This document shows, in pieces, positions 1 through 7,624 of a DNA stretch of 35,153 bases (its first letter is position 1; each line of letters opens with the position of its first letter). The stretch spans positions 768 through 35,920 of the forward strand of contig NZ_NHON01000047.1 in assembly GCF_002195995.1 (NCBI RefSeq), read 5' to 3'. The position numbers and the translations under genes were made by a program. The notes beneath the pieces were generated by a model. It was given only the letters and a program-made list of their open reading frames with translations, was not told the origin of the DNA and made no database searches. The DNA is from Inquilinus limosus. GTDB lineage: Bacteria > Pseudomonadota > Alphaproteobacteria > DSM-16000 > Inquilinaceae.

Positions 1-330
1 CTCGCGGCGCAGCTCGCGGAAATTCTCGATGATGCCGTTGTGGACGATGGCGACCCGGTCGGTCGCGTGCGGATGGGCGTTGGTCTCGCTCGGCCGGCCA
101 TGCGTCGCCCAGCGGGTGTGGCCGATGCCGATGGTGCCGTCGACCGGGTCCTCGCCCAGGCGCCGCTCCAGATTGGCCAGCTTGCCCTCGGCCCGGCGGC
201 GCTCGATCCGGCCGCCGACCAGCGTGGCGATGCCGGCGGAATCATAGCCGCGATATTCCAGGCGTTTCAGCGCCTCGACCAGGCGGGACGCCACCGGCCG
301 GGTCCCGACGATGCCGACGATGCCGCACAT
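1..330 (-). CDS. glmS: Glutamine-fructose-6-phosphate aminotransferase (isomerizing), N-terminal part, cut by window edge
   Basis: GlmS makes glucosamine-6-phosphate from fructose-6-phosphate and glutamine, the first step toward UDP-GlcNAc for peptidoglycan and LPS. Only the first 110 codons are present; the gene runs off the left edge. Reading the minus strand from the ATG at 330 gives MCGIVGIVG, the hallmark start of class II glutamine amidotransferases, where Cys2 becomes the N-terminal nucleophile after Met removal. It is followed by the family segments [23 protein letters not shown] and [10 protein letters not shown]. The upstream glmU stop codon directly abuts this ATG, so the two genes are almost certainly cotranscribed and translationally coupled. 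The C-terminal isomerase domain lies outside the window. Confidence 0.97.
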   Translation of the reverse strand, partial: MCGIVGIVGTRPVASRLVEALKRLEYRGYDSAGIATLVGGRIERRRAEGKLANLERRLGEDPVDGTIGIGHTRWATHGRPSETNAHPHATDRVAIVHNGIIENFRELRRE

Positions 331-1707
331 TCAGCTCTTCTCCTGCGCCCGCCCAGCTTTTCGCTCACGTTCAGCCTTCTCGGCCTTCTTCTTCTCGCGA
401 TAGCCTGGCGCCCAGCCGGGCTTGTCCTCCTGCCGCGCCCGGCCGATCGCCAGCGCGTCGGGCGCCACGTCGCGGGTGATGACGCTGCCGGCGGCGATGT
501 TGGAGCGGTCGCCGACCGTCACCGGCGCCACCAGCACGGTGTCGGAGCCGACGAAGACCTCGGCGCCGATGCTGGTGCGGAACTTGTTGTAGCCGTCGTA
601 GTTCGAGACGATGGTGCCGGCGCCGATATTGGTCTTCTCGCCGACCGAGACGTCGCCGAGATAGGTCAGGTGGTTGGCCTTGGCGCCGGCGGCGAGGTCC
701 GCCGCCTTCAGCTCGACGAAATTGCCGATATGCGCCCCCTCGCCCACCACCGTGACCGGGCGCAGCCGGGCGAAGGGCCCGATGCGGGCGCCGCTGCGGA
801 TCGTCGCCCCCTCGATATGGCTGAAGCCCAGGATCTCGACCCCGCCCTCGACCGTGACGCCGGGGCCGAAGAAAGTCGACGGGCCGACCACCACGTCGCG
901 GCCAAGCTTGGTGTCGACCGACAGCCAAGTGGTCTTCGGGTCGATCAGCGTCGCGCCGCCGAGCATAGCGCTGCGGCGCAGCCGGTCCTGCAGGATCGCC
1001 TCGGCATCGGCCAGCTCGACCCGGGAGTTGATGCCGAGCACCTCGTCCGGGTCGCCCTCGACCACGCTGCAGGCCCAGCCGCGGGCGCGGGCGGCCTCGA
1101 CCGTGTCGGTCAGGAAGAACTCGCCCTTGGCGTTGTTCGCCTGCAGCGCAGCGACCAGCTCCGGCAGGCGGCGGCCGTCGAAGGTCATGATGCCGGCGTT
1201 GCACAGCCCGATGTGGCGCTCATCCGCGCTGGCCTCGGAATACTCGACGATGCGGTCGAGGCCGCCATCGGGGGTCTGCACCAGCCGGCCATATTGCAGC
1301 GGGTCGACCGGGCGCATGCCCAGCACCACCACCGCCGGATCCGCCGCAGCACGGCGGGCATCGACCAGCCGCTCCAGCGTCGCCGTGGTCAGGAGCGGCG
1401 TGTCGCCGAACAGCACGATGACGTCGCCCTCGAAGCCGTCGATCGCCGGCAGCGCGGCGCGCACAGCGTCGCCGGTGCCGCGCTGATCGGGCTGGATGAA
1501 GGTCGGGACCGGGGCGACGCTCTTCGCCACCGCCTCCATCCCCGGGCCGACCACCACGGCGATCCGCTCGGGCGCCAGGGCCTGGGCGGCAGCGACGACA
1601 TGGCCGAGCATCGACCGGCCGGCGAGCTCATGCATCACCTTGGGACGGTCGGATTTCATCCGCGTGCCCTTGCCGGCGGCGAGGATGAGACAGGCGACAG
1701 CACTCAC
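331..1707 (-). CDS. glmU: Bifunctional N-acetylglucosamine-1-phosphate uridyltransferase / glucosamine-1-phosphate acetyltransferase
   Basis: GlmU acetylates glucosamine-1-phosphate and then transfers UMP to give UDP-GlcNAc, in the cytoplasm. The N-terminal pyrophosphorylase domain (about residues 1-230) shows LILAAGKGTRMKSDRPKV and later LFGDTPLL. The C-terminal half is a left-handed beta-helix acyltransferase with hexapeptide repeats and segments such as NFVELK, NHLTYLGD and GTIVSNYDG. I chose the GTG at 1707 (458 aa) over the in-frame TTG at 1725, because GGAG lies 10 nt before the GTG and the extra six residues are not typical of the family. The tail is rich in Lys/Glu/Arg. It sits directly before glmS, a common arrangement in alphaproteobacteria. 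Confidence 0.96.
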   Translation of the reverse strand: MSAVACLILAAGKGTRMKSDRPKVMHELAGRSMLGHVVAAAQALAPERIAVVVGPGMEAVAKSVAPVPTFIQPDQRGTGDAVRAALPAIDGFEGDVIVLFGDTPLLTTATLERLVDARRAAADPAVVVLGMRPVDPLQYGRLVQTPDGGLDRIVEYSEASADERHIGLCNAGIMTFDGRRLPELVAALQANNAKGEFFLTDTVEAARARGWACSVVEGDPDEVLGINSRVELADAEAILQDRLRRSAMLGGATLIDPKTTWLSVDTKLGRDVVVGPSTFFGPGVTVEGGVEILGFSHIEGATIRSGARIGPFARLRPVTVVGEGAHIGNFVELKAADLAAGAKANHLTYLGDVSVGEKTNIGAGTIVSNYDGYNKFRTSIGAEVFVGSDTVLVAPVTVGDRSNIAAGSVITRDVAPDALAIGRARQEDKPGWAPGYREKKKAEKAERERKAGRAQEKS

Positions 1708-1815
1708 GGGGCGATGGCTCCACAATCACGGAACAGCGTCCCGCGTGGTCTGCCACGGCCGGGCCGAAAGGCAAATTCAATTATTGTTTCGACGGGTTAC
1801 GCGGCCCGGCTGAGA

Positions 1816-2646
1816 TCAGGAGGCACCGGCCTGCGCCGCGCGCAGATGCACCACCACAAGGCCCCAGGGCGACTCGCTCTGAATCCGCACCGGCACCGCC
1901 GGCAAGCCGCCGCCGGGCGAGGCCAGCCAGGTCTCGATCACCCGCTCGTCCGACACGCGGGAGCTGCGCTGGAAATACTCGGTCGGCTTGGTGGTCCGCC
2001 GCTCGTCGCCGAAGTTGAAGTCGCCCACCATCGGCGTCAGCGTCAGGGTGCAGCGCTGGGTCTCGCCGCCATACATCCCCTGATCGGCCTTCTGCAGCAT
2101 CACCGTGCCGCCATCGGCCAGGTCGGCGCGGTACAGGCGGCGCCCGTCGAACACCGGCACCTGGCCCTTGCAGGCCGCGGCGCCGACATGCAGGGCCTGC
2201 AGGATCGAGACCACGCCGCTCAGCGGGTCGACGGCATGCACCAGCTGCTCCGGCGGGATGGTCTGCGCCCGCTTCGGCTTCTTGCTCGGCACGATCTCGA
2301 CATCCATCCGGCCGCCGCCGAGGAAGGTGATGGTCGTGGTCCGGGCGTCGTCGCCGTTGATCCGCTCCACCACATTGCGCGCCGGGCGCACCTGCGGGCC
2401 CTGCAGGGCGCCGCTCGACTGCACGTTCGAGCGCCAGTCGCTGAAGGTGGCGGCGATGCCGACGACATGGGCCGACAGGTCGACGTCGTAGCGGTCGCTG
2501 CCCAGCGACACGCCCGACGTCACCTCCAGCATGCGCAGGCCGCCGACATAGACGTCATAGGTCATGCGGGCGCTGGCATCGGCGGCCATGGCGGGGCCGG
2601 CGGCCAGAGCCATGGCGGAGGCGGCGATCGGAATGAGGCGGTGCAT
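1816..2646 (-). CDS. DUF3108 domain periplasmic protein
   Basis: This is a 276-residue protein with a Sec signal peptide: MHRL, a hydrophobic run, then cleavage near AMAADA at about residue 21. The mature part resembles DUF3108 proteins, which begin with a Y.VY.GGL-like strand (here YDVYVGGLRMLEV) and end with a strand pattern including VPVRIQSES and GLVVVHL. DUF3108 proteins are predicted beta-rich envelope proteins of unknown function. The gene is about 110 bp upstream of glmU on the same strand and may share its transcript, which would fit an envelope role, but the position alone proves nothing. The family call is from memory of its pattern; no catalytic residues are evident. Confidence 0.75.
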   Translation of the reverse strand: MHRLIPIAASAMALAAGPAMAADASARMTYDVYVGGLRMLEVTSGVSLGSDRYDVDLSAHVVGIAATFSDWRSNVQSSGALQGPQVRPARNVVERINGDDARTTTITFLGGGRMDVEIVPSKKPKRAQTIPPEQLVHAVDPLSGVVSILQALHVGAAACKGQVPVFDGRRLYRADLADGGTVMLQKADQGMYGGETQRCTLTLTPMVGDFNFGDERRTTKPTEYFQRSSRVSDERVIETWLASPGGGLPAVPVRIQSESPWGLVVVHLRAAQAGAS

Positions 2647-2735
2647 GCGCGTCAGGAACCTCGCGGCGACGGGGACGGCAGACTGCGAAGAAACTGGGGC
2701 GCGATTGCGGCGATATCCAGGGGCTGACGCGTCGC

Positions 2736-3050
2736 CTACAGGCGGCAGCGGGCCGTCACGCCGGGCCGCACGACATAGAGGTCGGTCCGCGGGTCATAGC
2801 TGCGATAGCGCTGGGCGCAGGCGCGCTGGTGCTGCGACAGGCTGGCCGGGGCCTGCTGCCCGGCACGCCGCTGCTGCTGGATCCGCTGCTGGTGGCGCCG
2901 GAGATTGTCGTATCTCTGCGAGTCCAGATAGGGGGTCAGGAAATCCTGCGCGAGGGATGGCGCCGGGATCGCGACCATCGCCGCCAGCGCCAGCGACGCC
3001 AGGACTGTCCGCAGCCCCGGACCCGCCGTGTCACGTGCTTTCGCAGCCAT
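2736..3050 (-). CDS. Small secreted BA14K-like protein
   Basis: This 104-residue protein has an N-terminal signal peptide (hydrophobic segment about residues 15-33, probable cleavage after PSLAQ). The middle is Gln/Arg-rich (RRHQQRIQQQRR). The C-terminus matches the BA14K pattern of a Cys, then RYRSYDP, a Tyr and a second Cys: here CAQRYRSYDPRTDLY, with the second Cys two residues before the end. BA14K proteins are short alphaproteobacterial envelope proteins, first described as Brucella antigens; their molecular role is poorly known. GGAGG four bases before the ATG supports the start. The gene stands alone between the tRNA and the DUF3108 gene. Confidence 0.7.
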   Translation of the reverse strand: MAAKARDTAGPGLRTVLASLALAAMVAIPAPSLAQDFLTPYLDSQRYDNLRRHQQRIQQQRRAGQQAPASLSQHQRACAQRYRSYDPRTDLYVVRPGVTARCRL

Positions 3051-3137
3051 GGATCCTCCGCTCGAATGGCCGATGGATATCGGCCTCGCTAGCGGAAGAC
3101 TGTGTCGACAATGGGGAAGGCTATCGGGGGGATAGGA

Positions 3138-3212
3138 TGGTGGGCGCGACAGGGATTGAACCTGTGACCCCTCCCGTGTGAAGGGAGTGCTCTCCCGCTG
3201 AGCTACGCGCCC
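3138..3212 (-). tRNA. tRNA-Val (anticodon CAC), CCA encoded
   Basis: The minus strand folds into a full cloverleaf of 75 nt including the encoded CCA. The acceptor stem GGGCGCG pairs with CGCGCCC, followed by discriminator A and CCA at 3138-3140. The D arm is GCTC/GAGC, the anticodon arm CTCCC-TTCACAC-GGGAG, and the T arm ACAGG-TTCAATC-CCTGT. The anticodon is CAC, reading the valine codon GUG, which is frequent in this GC-rich genome. It is preceded by its own promoter-like sequence. Confidence 0.97.
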
Positions 3213-3231
3213 CCGCGTCGTCGGGGCCGCT

Positions 3232-3260
3232 TAAGTACGAGGCGGCACCCCGGCTGTCAA
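3232..3260 (-). promoter_or_regulatory. Sigma-70-type promoter of the tRNA-Val gene
   Basis: On the minus strand a perfect -35 hexamer TTGACA (plus 3255-3260) is separated by exactly 17 bp from TACTTA (plus 3232-3237), a fair -10. A start about 7 nt further on would leave a leader of roughly a dozen bases before the tRNA 5' end at 3212. It is the best -35 match noticed in this GC-rich window. Position and orientation fit transcription of the tRNA independent of the upstream dusA. Confidence 0.7.
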
Positions 3261-3292
3261 GGCCGCAATGCGGCGGCCCCGACGTCTTTTCG

Positions 3293-4294
3293 TCAGGCCG
3301 CCCGGCGCTGTTCGATCGCGGCCTCGACCAGGTCGACGGCGGCGCGCAGCACCTCCGGCCCCGCCCCCGGGCGATGGGCGTTCTCGGCGAGGTGACGGCG
3401 GAAGGCGCGGGCGCCCGGCACGGCCTGGTACAGGCCCAGGATGTGGCGGGTCATGGATCCCAGCGGCACGCCCCTGGAGCGGTTCGCCTCGACATAGGGC
3501 AGGAAGCCGTCGATCGCGTCGCGGCGGCTGCGGACCGGTCCGTCCTCGCCGAAGATCCGGCGGTCGGCCTCGGCCAGGACCCAGGGGTTCTGGTAGGCCT
3601 CGCGGCCGATCATCACCCCGTCGAGATGCGCGAGCTGCGCCTCGGCGGCGTCGAGAGAGGTGATGCCGCCATTGATGGCGATGGTGAGATGCGGGAAGTC
3701 GCGCTTCAGCCGGTGCACCACGTCGTAGCGCAGCGGCGGGATCTCGCGATTCTCCTTCGGGCTCAGCCCGCTCAGCCACGCCTTGCGGGCATGGACGATG
3801 AAGGTGTCGCAGCCGGCCTCGGCGACGGTGTCGATGAAGGCCACCAGCTCCTCATAGCTGTCGCGGTCGTCGATGCCGATGCGCGACTTGACCGTGACCG
3901 GCACGTCGCAGGCGGCGCGCATCGCCGCGACGCAGGCGGCGACGGTCGCAGGCTCCGCCATCAGGCAGGCGCCGAAGCGGCCGGACTGCACCCGGTCGCT
4001 GGGGCAGCCGACATTCATGTTGATCTCGGCATAGCCCCAGTCGGCACCGATGGCGGCGGCGCGGGCCATCGCCTCGGGGTCGCTGCCGCCGAGTTGCAGC
4101 GCCACCGGCTGCTCCGCCTCGGAGAAGCCGAGGATGCGGTCGCGGTCGCCATGCAGCACCGCCCCGGTGGTCACCATCTCGGTGTACAGCCGGACGCGGC
4201 GCGAGACCTGGCGCAGGAAGAACCGGCAGTGCCGGTCTGTCCAGTCCATCATCGGCGCCACGGAGAGGCGGTGCTTGTCGGCGGTCGGAGTCAT
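3293..4294 (-). CDS. dusA: tRNA-dihydrouridine synthase A
   Basis: DusA is an FMN- and NADPH-dependent enzyme that reduces uridines 20/20a in the D-loop of tRNAs. The 333-residue protein carries the family motifs: LSVAPMMDWTDRHCR near the N-terminus (FMN binding), the active-site segment NMNVGCPSDRVQSGRFGACL with the catalytic Cys in GCPS, VTVKSRIGID, FIVHARKAWLSGLSPKENR, and AINGGI and GVMIGREAYQNPW for phosphate/FMN contacts. The DusA-type signature KAWLSGLSPKENR separates it from DusB and DusC. It follows the DEAD-box helicase on the same strand, with a hairpin in the gap, and lies upstream of a tRNA gene, so the neighbourhood is one of RNA metabolism. Confidence 0.95.
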   Translation of the reverse strand: MTPTADKHRLSVAPMMDWTDRHCRFFLRQVSRRVRLYTEMVTTGAVLHGDRDRILGFSEAEQPVALQLGGSDPEAMARAAAIGADWGYAEINMNVGCPSDRVQSGRFGACLMAEPATVAACVAAMRAACDVPVTVKSRIGIDDRDSYEELVAFIDTVAEAGCDTFIVHARKAWLSGLSPKENREIPPLRYDVVHRLKRDFPHLTIAINGGITSLDAAEAQLAHLDGVMIGREAYQNPWVLAEADRRIFGEDGPVRSRRDAIDGFLPYVEANRSRGVPLGSMTRHILGLYQAVPGARAFRRHLAENAHRPGAGPEVLRAAVDLVEAAIEQRRAA

Positions 4295-4317
4295 GGCCGC
4301 AGTCTATCCAGAAGGAC

Positions 4318-4337
4318 GCCGGGACCGAAGCCCCGGC
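4318..4337 (-). terminator. UUCG-capped hairpin between the helicase gene and dusA
   Basis: The minus strand reads GCCGGGGCTTCGGTCCCGGC: an 8-bp stem, including one G-U pair, closed by a C(UUCG)G tetraloop, one of the most stable RNA hairpins. It lies 10 bases after the helicase stop codon and 23 bases before the dusA start. No T-run follows, so it is not a classical intrinsic terminator. It could be a partial terminator, a 3'-end stabiliser or a processing block. Confidence 0.5.
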
Positions 4338-4347
4338 ATTCTGTCGG

Positions 4348-5763
4348 TTACCGGCCGACCGGGCGGCGGCGCATCGGCGCCGAGCCGCCGTCATTGGCCG
4401 GCGCCTGGCGGCGGTCGCCGCCCTGCTGCGCCGGGCGCTGGCCCTGGTGCCCGTGGCCATGCGGACGCTGGCCGTTCTGGCCCTGGGGCCGCTGCCCCTG
4501 GCCGTGATGGCCGCCATGGCCATGCGGGCGCTGGCCCTGACCGCCCTGCGGGCGGCCGCTGCGCTGCTGCGGACGGCCCTGGCCGCGCGGGGCCGGGCCG
4601 GCGCTGCCCTGCCGGAACGGGATGGTGGAGCGGTAGGCATGCTCCTCCACCACCGGCACGGGCTGGCGGATCAGCTTCTCGATGTCGCGCAGATAGGCGC
4701 GCTCCTCGACGTCGCAGAACGAGATCGCCATGCCGTCGGCGCCGGCGCGCGCGGTGCGGCCGATGCGGTGGACATAGCTCTCCGGCACGTTCGGCAGCTC
4801 GAAGTTGATCACATGGGTGACGCCGTCGACATCGATGCCGCGGGCGGCGATGTCGGTCGCCACCAGCACCCGGACCTTGCCGTTGCGGAAGCCCAGCAGG
4901 GCGCGCTCGCGCTGGCTCTGCGACTTGTTGCCGTGGATCGCGTCGGCGACGATGCCGGCCTGGGTCAGCTGCTTGGCCACCCGGTCGGCGCCGTGCTTGG
5001 TGCGGGTGAACACCAGGACGCGGCGGATGCTCTCGTCGTCGCGCAGGATCTCGGTCAGCAGGGACCGCTTGTCGTCCTTCTCGACGAACATGACGCGCTG
5101 GTCGATGCGCTCGGCCGTGGTCGCGACCGGCGCGACCTCGACCCGCACCGGGTCGGTCAGCAGGCGGCCGGCCAGGTCGGAGATGTCGGTCGGCATGGTG
5201 GCCGAGAAGAACAGGCTCTGCCGCTTGGCCGGCAGGGTCGCGACGATCTTCCGGATGGCGTGGATGAAGCCCATGTCGAGCATCTGGTCGGCCTCGTCCA
5301 GGACGAAGACGTCGAGCTCGTTGAGGCGGATGGCGCCCTGGGACATCAGGTCGATCAGCCGGCCCGGGGTGGCGACCAGCACGTCGACGCCCTGCGCCAT
5401 GGTGCGGATCTGCGGACCCATGCCGACGCCGCCGAACACGGTGGTGCGGGTCAGCGGCAGGTGGCGGCCGTAGACGCGGAAGCTCTCGGCGATCTGGCTG
5501 GCCAGCTCGCGCGTCGGGCTCAGCACCAAAGCGCGGCAGCCGCGGCGCGGCGCGGTGCGCCGGTCGGCCATCAGCCGGTGCAGGATCGGCAGGGCGAAGG
5601 CGGCGGTCTTGCCGGTGCCGGTCTGGGCGACGCCCAGCAGGTCACGGCCCTGCAGCAGATGGGGGATGGACTGCGCCTGGATCGGCGTCGGGGTCTCGTA
5701 GCCCTCGGCCGCCAGCGCCTTGAGGAGGAGCGGGTTCAGGCCGAGATCGGTAAAACTGGTCAA
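4348..5763 (-). CDS. DEAD-box ATP-dependent RNA helicase (RhlE-like)
   Basis: This is an RNA-unwinding ATPase of the RhlE/CsdA group, likely used in ribosome assembly, RNA decay or cold adaptation. All core motifs are visible in order: F upstream of the Q motif [11 protein letters not shown], motif I AQTGTGKT, Ia PTRELASQ, Ib [43 protein letters not shown] and [12 protein letters not shown]. The last 80 or so residues are a basic, disordered Gln/Gly/His/Arg tail with repeated GQRPHGHG-like units, typical of RNA-binding RhlE tails. I prefer the TTG at 5763 (471 aa), giving the family-like start (M)TSFTDLGL with GAAAG upstream. The frame stays open to 6015, and an ATG at 5898 is the main alternative. 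Confidence 0.93.
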   Translation of the reverse strand: MTSFTDLGLNPLLLKALAAEGYETPTPIQAQSIPHLLQGRDLLGVAQTGTGKTAAFALPILHRLMADRRTAPRRGCRALVLSPTRELASQIAESFRVYGRHLPLTRTTVFGGVGMGPQIRTMAQGVDVLVATPGRLIDLMSQGAIRLNELDVFVLDEADQMLDMGFIHAIRKIVATLPAKRQSLFFSATMPTDISDLAGRLLTDPVRVEVAPVATTAERIDQRVMFVEKDDKRSLLTEILRDDESIRRVLVFTRTKHGADRVAKQLTQAGIVADAIHGNKSQSQRERALLGFRNGKVRVLVATDIAARGIDVDGVTHVINFELPNVPESYVHRIGRTARAGADGMAISFCDVEERAYLRDIEKLIRQPVPVVEEHAYRSTIPFRQGSAGPAPRGQGRPQQRSGRPQGGQGQRPHGHGGHHGQGQRPQGQNGQRPHGHGHQGQRPAQQGGDRRQAPANDGGSAPMRRRPVGR

Positions 5764-6124
5764 AGGGGAACTTTCGGTAACAACGACGCCGGGCCGCCGA
5801 CCGGTGCGTCCGGGTCGGGGCGATAAGCGCGGGTTGACGGTGACGCCCCGCGCGATCTGGGCAGTCGGATGGGTTCGATCGGGACCGACAGGACGCATCC
5901 CGGAGGGAGCGCTCACGCGATCGGTGGCCGACGGCTGTCCTGTGGACCAAACCACTGCAGCGCCCGGAATGTCGTTGCGCAGTGCACAAAAGTCAAGGCT
6001 GTCGCGGCTTTGCATTCCTGCCCTGCATGGCGCCTCAGAAAGTTTCGTTCGGTTTCACCGATCGTCTCTCACCGTCCATCGATTTTCCTTGCGGCCGAGA
6101 TCGGGCCGCGGGACCGTGAAGCGC
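5764..6124. other. Divergent intergenic region between helicase and LysR genes
   Basis: These 361 bp hold the untranslated leader of the helicase gene (if it starts at 5763), a candidate helicase promoter at 5968-5996, and the upstream region of the LysR gene. The LysR side contains a less GC-rich stretch (about 6040-6090, with TTTCGTTCGGTTTCACCGA) where its promoter probably lies, but I cannot assign convincing hexamers. If translation actually starts at the upstream ATG at 5898, part of this region would be coding; the peptide it would encode is Pro/Arg/Thr-rich and does not resemble helicase N-termini. Confidence 0.5.
5968..5996 (-). promoter_or_regulatory. Candidate promoter of the helicase gene
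   Basis: On the minus strand TTGACT (plus 5991-5996) is followed after 17 bp by GACATT (plus 5968-5973). The -35 is good and the -10 weak. Transcription from here would give a leader of roughly 200 nt before the TTG at 5763. Long leaders are known for cold-regulated helicase mRNAs in other bacteria, so the length may matter, but this is inference. Confidence 0.4.
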
Positions 6125-7045
6125 ATGAACGTGACGCTGCGTCAGATCGCGTATTTCACTGCGGTGGCCGAGGCCGGCTCGGTCTCCGGCGGCGCCGCGG
6201 CGGTCGGCATCTCGCAATCGGCGATCACCGACGCGCTGAAGGCGCTGGAGGAGCAGACCGGCGCGAAGCTGTTCGAGCGGCACGCCCGCGGGGTGATCCT
6301 GACCTATCCCGGCCACCAGTTCCTGCGCCATGCCCGCACCATCCTGGCGGCGGTGGCTGATGCCCAGAACGCGCTGAAGACCCTGCCGGAGGCGGTGCAG
6401 GGCACCCTGCCTCTCGGCGTCACCACCATGGTCTCCGGCTATTTCCTGGCCGACCTGCTGGCCCGGTTCCGCCGGGTGTTCCCGAATGTCACGGTCGAGG
6501 TGATCGAGGAGGAGCGGAGCTATATCGAGCACCTGATGATCAATGGCGAGATCGCGGTCGCGGTGATGATCGTCTCGACCCTCGACAACCGCGACGCGCT
6601 GGAGAGCGAGATCCTGGTCCGCTCCGAGAGCCGGCTGTGGCTGCCGCCGGACCACCGCTTCATGGGGCGCGAGGCGATCCCGCTGGCCGAGATCGTCGAC
6701 GAGCCGCTGATCGCGCTGGCGGTGGACGAGATCGTCGAGGCCAGCGACCTGCTCTGGCGCGCCGCCGGGCTGATCCCGAAGCGGGTGCTGCGAACGGCGT
6801 CGGTGGAGGCCGTGCGCAGCCTGGTGGCGACCGGCGCCGGCGTCGCCATCCTGCCCGACATGGCCTACCGCCCCTGGTCGCTGGAAGGCGACCGGATCGA
6901 GGCCCGGCCGCTGGCCGACCCGCTGCCGACGCTGGATGTCGGCGTGGTCTGGCGCCGCGGCTCGCCGCTCTCGACCCAGGCCGAGACCTTTATCCAGGTC
7001 GCCCGCACCCACCCGGCCCCTCGCCTGCGGTCACTGCAGGCTTAG
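6125..7045 (+). CDS. LysR-family transcriptional regulator
   Basis: This is a 306-residue LysR-type regulator. Residues 1-60 form the winged helix-turn-helix (LRQIAYFTAVAEAGSVSGGAAAVGI, then SQSAITDALKALEEQTGAKLFERH). Residues about 90-295 form the periplasmic-binding-protein-like effector domain, with the usual G.LPLGVTT start and a GAGVAILPD segment near the end. The ATG at 6125 was chosen because it places the helix-turn-helix at the normal distance; a GTG nine bases upstream is possible. It is followed by a small convergent gene and then the polyamine-import operon. It is the nearest regulator to that operon and a reasonable but unproven candidate to control it, since it is not divergent from it as is usual for LysR pairs. 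Confidence 0.92.
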   Translation: MNVTLRQIAYFTAVAEAGSVSGGAAAVGISQSAITDALKALEEQTGAKLFERHARGVILTYPGHQFLRHARTILAAVADAQNALKTLPEAVQGTLPLGVTTMVSGYFLADLLARFRRVFPNVTVEVIEEERSYIEHLMINGEIAVAVMIVSTLDNRDALESEILVRSESRLWLPPDHRFMGREAIPLAEIVDEPLIALAVDEIVEASDLLWRAAGLIPKRVLRTASVEAVRSLVATGAGVAILPDMAYRPWSLEGDRIEARPLADPLPTLDVGVVWRRGSPLSTQAETFIQVARTHPAPRLRSLQA

Positions 7046-7069
7046 CCGGCCGGACGGTGCCAGCCCGGA

Positions 7070-7423
7070 TCAGTTGAAGATCGTGAGGCCCATGAAGCCG
7101 CGCCCGCGGATCCCTTCGAGGATCACGGACAGGCCCAGGAAGGTGAGGACGAAGCCGGCTGCACCGACGATCTGGCCCAGCCGCGAGGGTTCAAGGCGCA
7201 GAAAGTCCTCGACCTTGGCCGTCCCCGAGATGTCGTAGCCCAGGCGCCGTCCCAGCCACGCCTGCCAGGGCCGGTACAGGCGAAACCCGCGCAGAGCCAC
7301 GCCGACATATGTCCCGATGAAGCGCCTCTGCAGATCGAGCAGGAAGCGGCCGAAGGTGAACCACCATGCAATCCACCCTCCTGCCAGCATCGCACCGCCG
7401 GCCAGGATCAGCCAGATGTCCAT
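7070..7423 (-). CDS. Small inner-membrane protein of unknown function
   Basis: This 117-residue protein belongs to no family I recognise. It has an N-terminal transmembrane segment (about residues 3-24, LILAGGAMLAGGWIAWWF), an amphipathic Arg/Trp/Tyr-rich middle (RFRLYRPWQAWLGRRLGY-like) and a second transmembrane segment (about residues 85-103, IVGAAGFVLTFLGLSVILEG). AGAGGA just before the ATG at 7423 is a convincing ribosome-binding site, which supports a real gene. It lies convergent to the LysR gene (25 bp gap) and divergent from the polyamine operon, so its promoter shares the roughly 200-bp region that contains the inverted repeat at 7526. Confidence 0.7.
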   Translation of the reverse strand: MDIWLILAGGAMLAGGWIAWWFTFGRFLLDLQRRFIGTYVGVALRGFRLYRPWQAWLGRRLGYDISGTAKVEDFLRLEPSRLGQIVGAAGFVLTFLGLSVILEGIRGRGFMGLTIFN

Positions 7424-7525
7424 TCCTCTCCCCCCGACTATTCACCGGACCGAGCCTCATCGACCAATAGGGCCGTTTCCGGGCGGTGCGGTGAACGGAA
7501 CGCGGCGATCGGCATGCAAAGCCAT

Positions 7526-7548
7526 CGGTTTTCCCGATAGTAAAACCG
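7526..7548. promoter_or_regulatory. Inverted repeat, candidate operator of the polyamine operon
   Basis: CGGTTTT (7526-7532) and AAAACCG (7542-7548) form a perfect 7-bp inverted repeat around a 9-bp spacer. A second dyad, ATCGG...CCGAT, overlaps its left arm. The site lies in an unusually AT-rich stretch (7526-7575) 76 bp before the ydcS start, between divergent genes. The arm length and spacing fit a dimeric regulator such as the nearby LysR protein; which protein binds is unknown. Confidence 0.5.
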
Positions 7549-7624
7549 GATATTTCATATTTCTCGGTGTTCCGGCAACGGACCTACCATTCTCTCCAAC
7601 AACACGATCAACGGGGAGATCGAG

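Noticed and set aside
1726-1815. AT-rich patch upstream of glmU as a promoter
   Set aside because: TAATTG-like sequence is present, but no matching -35 could be found, so no feature was called.
40-2727. 895-codon plus-strand open frame over glmS, glmU and the DUF3108 gene
   Set aside because: It is antisense to three convincing genes, and its composition (Ala/Arg/Gly/His-rich, no family signature) is what the complement of GC-rich codons gives.
3262-3274. GCCGC-AAT-GCGGC hairpin after dusA as an intrinsic terminator
   Set aside because: The stem is only 5 bp, it is not followed by a T-run, and it overlaps the -35 side of the tRNA promoter region.
4350-4640. Tandem-like repeats at the 3' end of the helicase gene, considered as a CRISPR or DNA repeat
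   Set aside because: They encode the Gln/Gly/His/Arg-rich disordered tail; the units are irregular, in frame and without spacers.
5764-6015. N-terminal extension of the helicase to 6015
   Set aside because: The extra residues are unlike helicase N-termini, no ribosome-binding site supports the upstream starts, and a promoter-like sequence lies within the extension.
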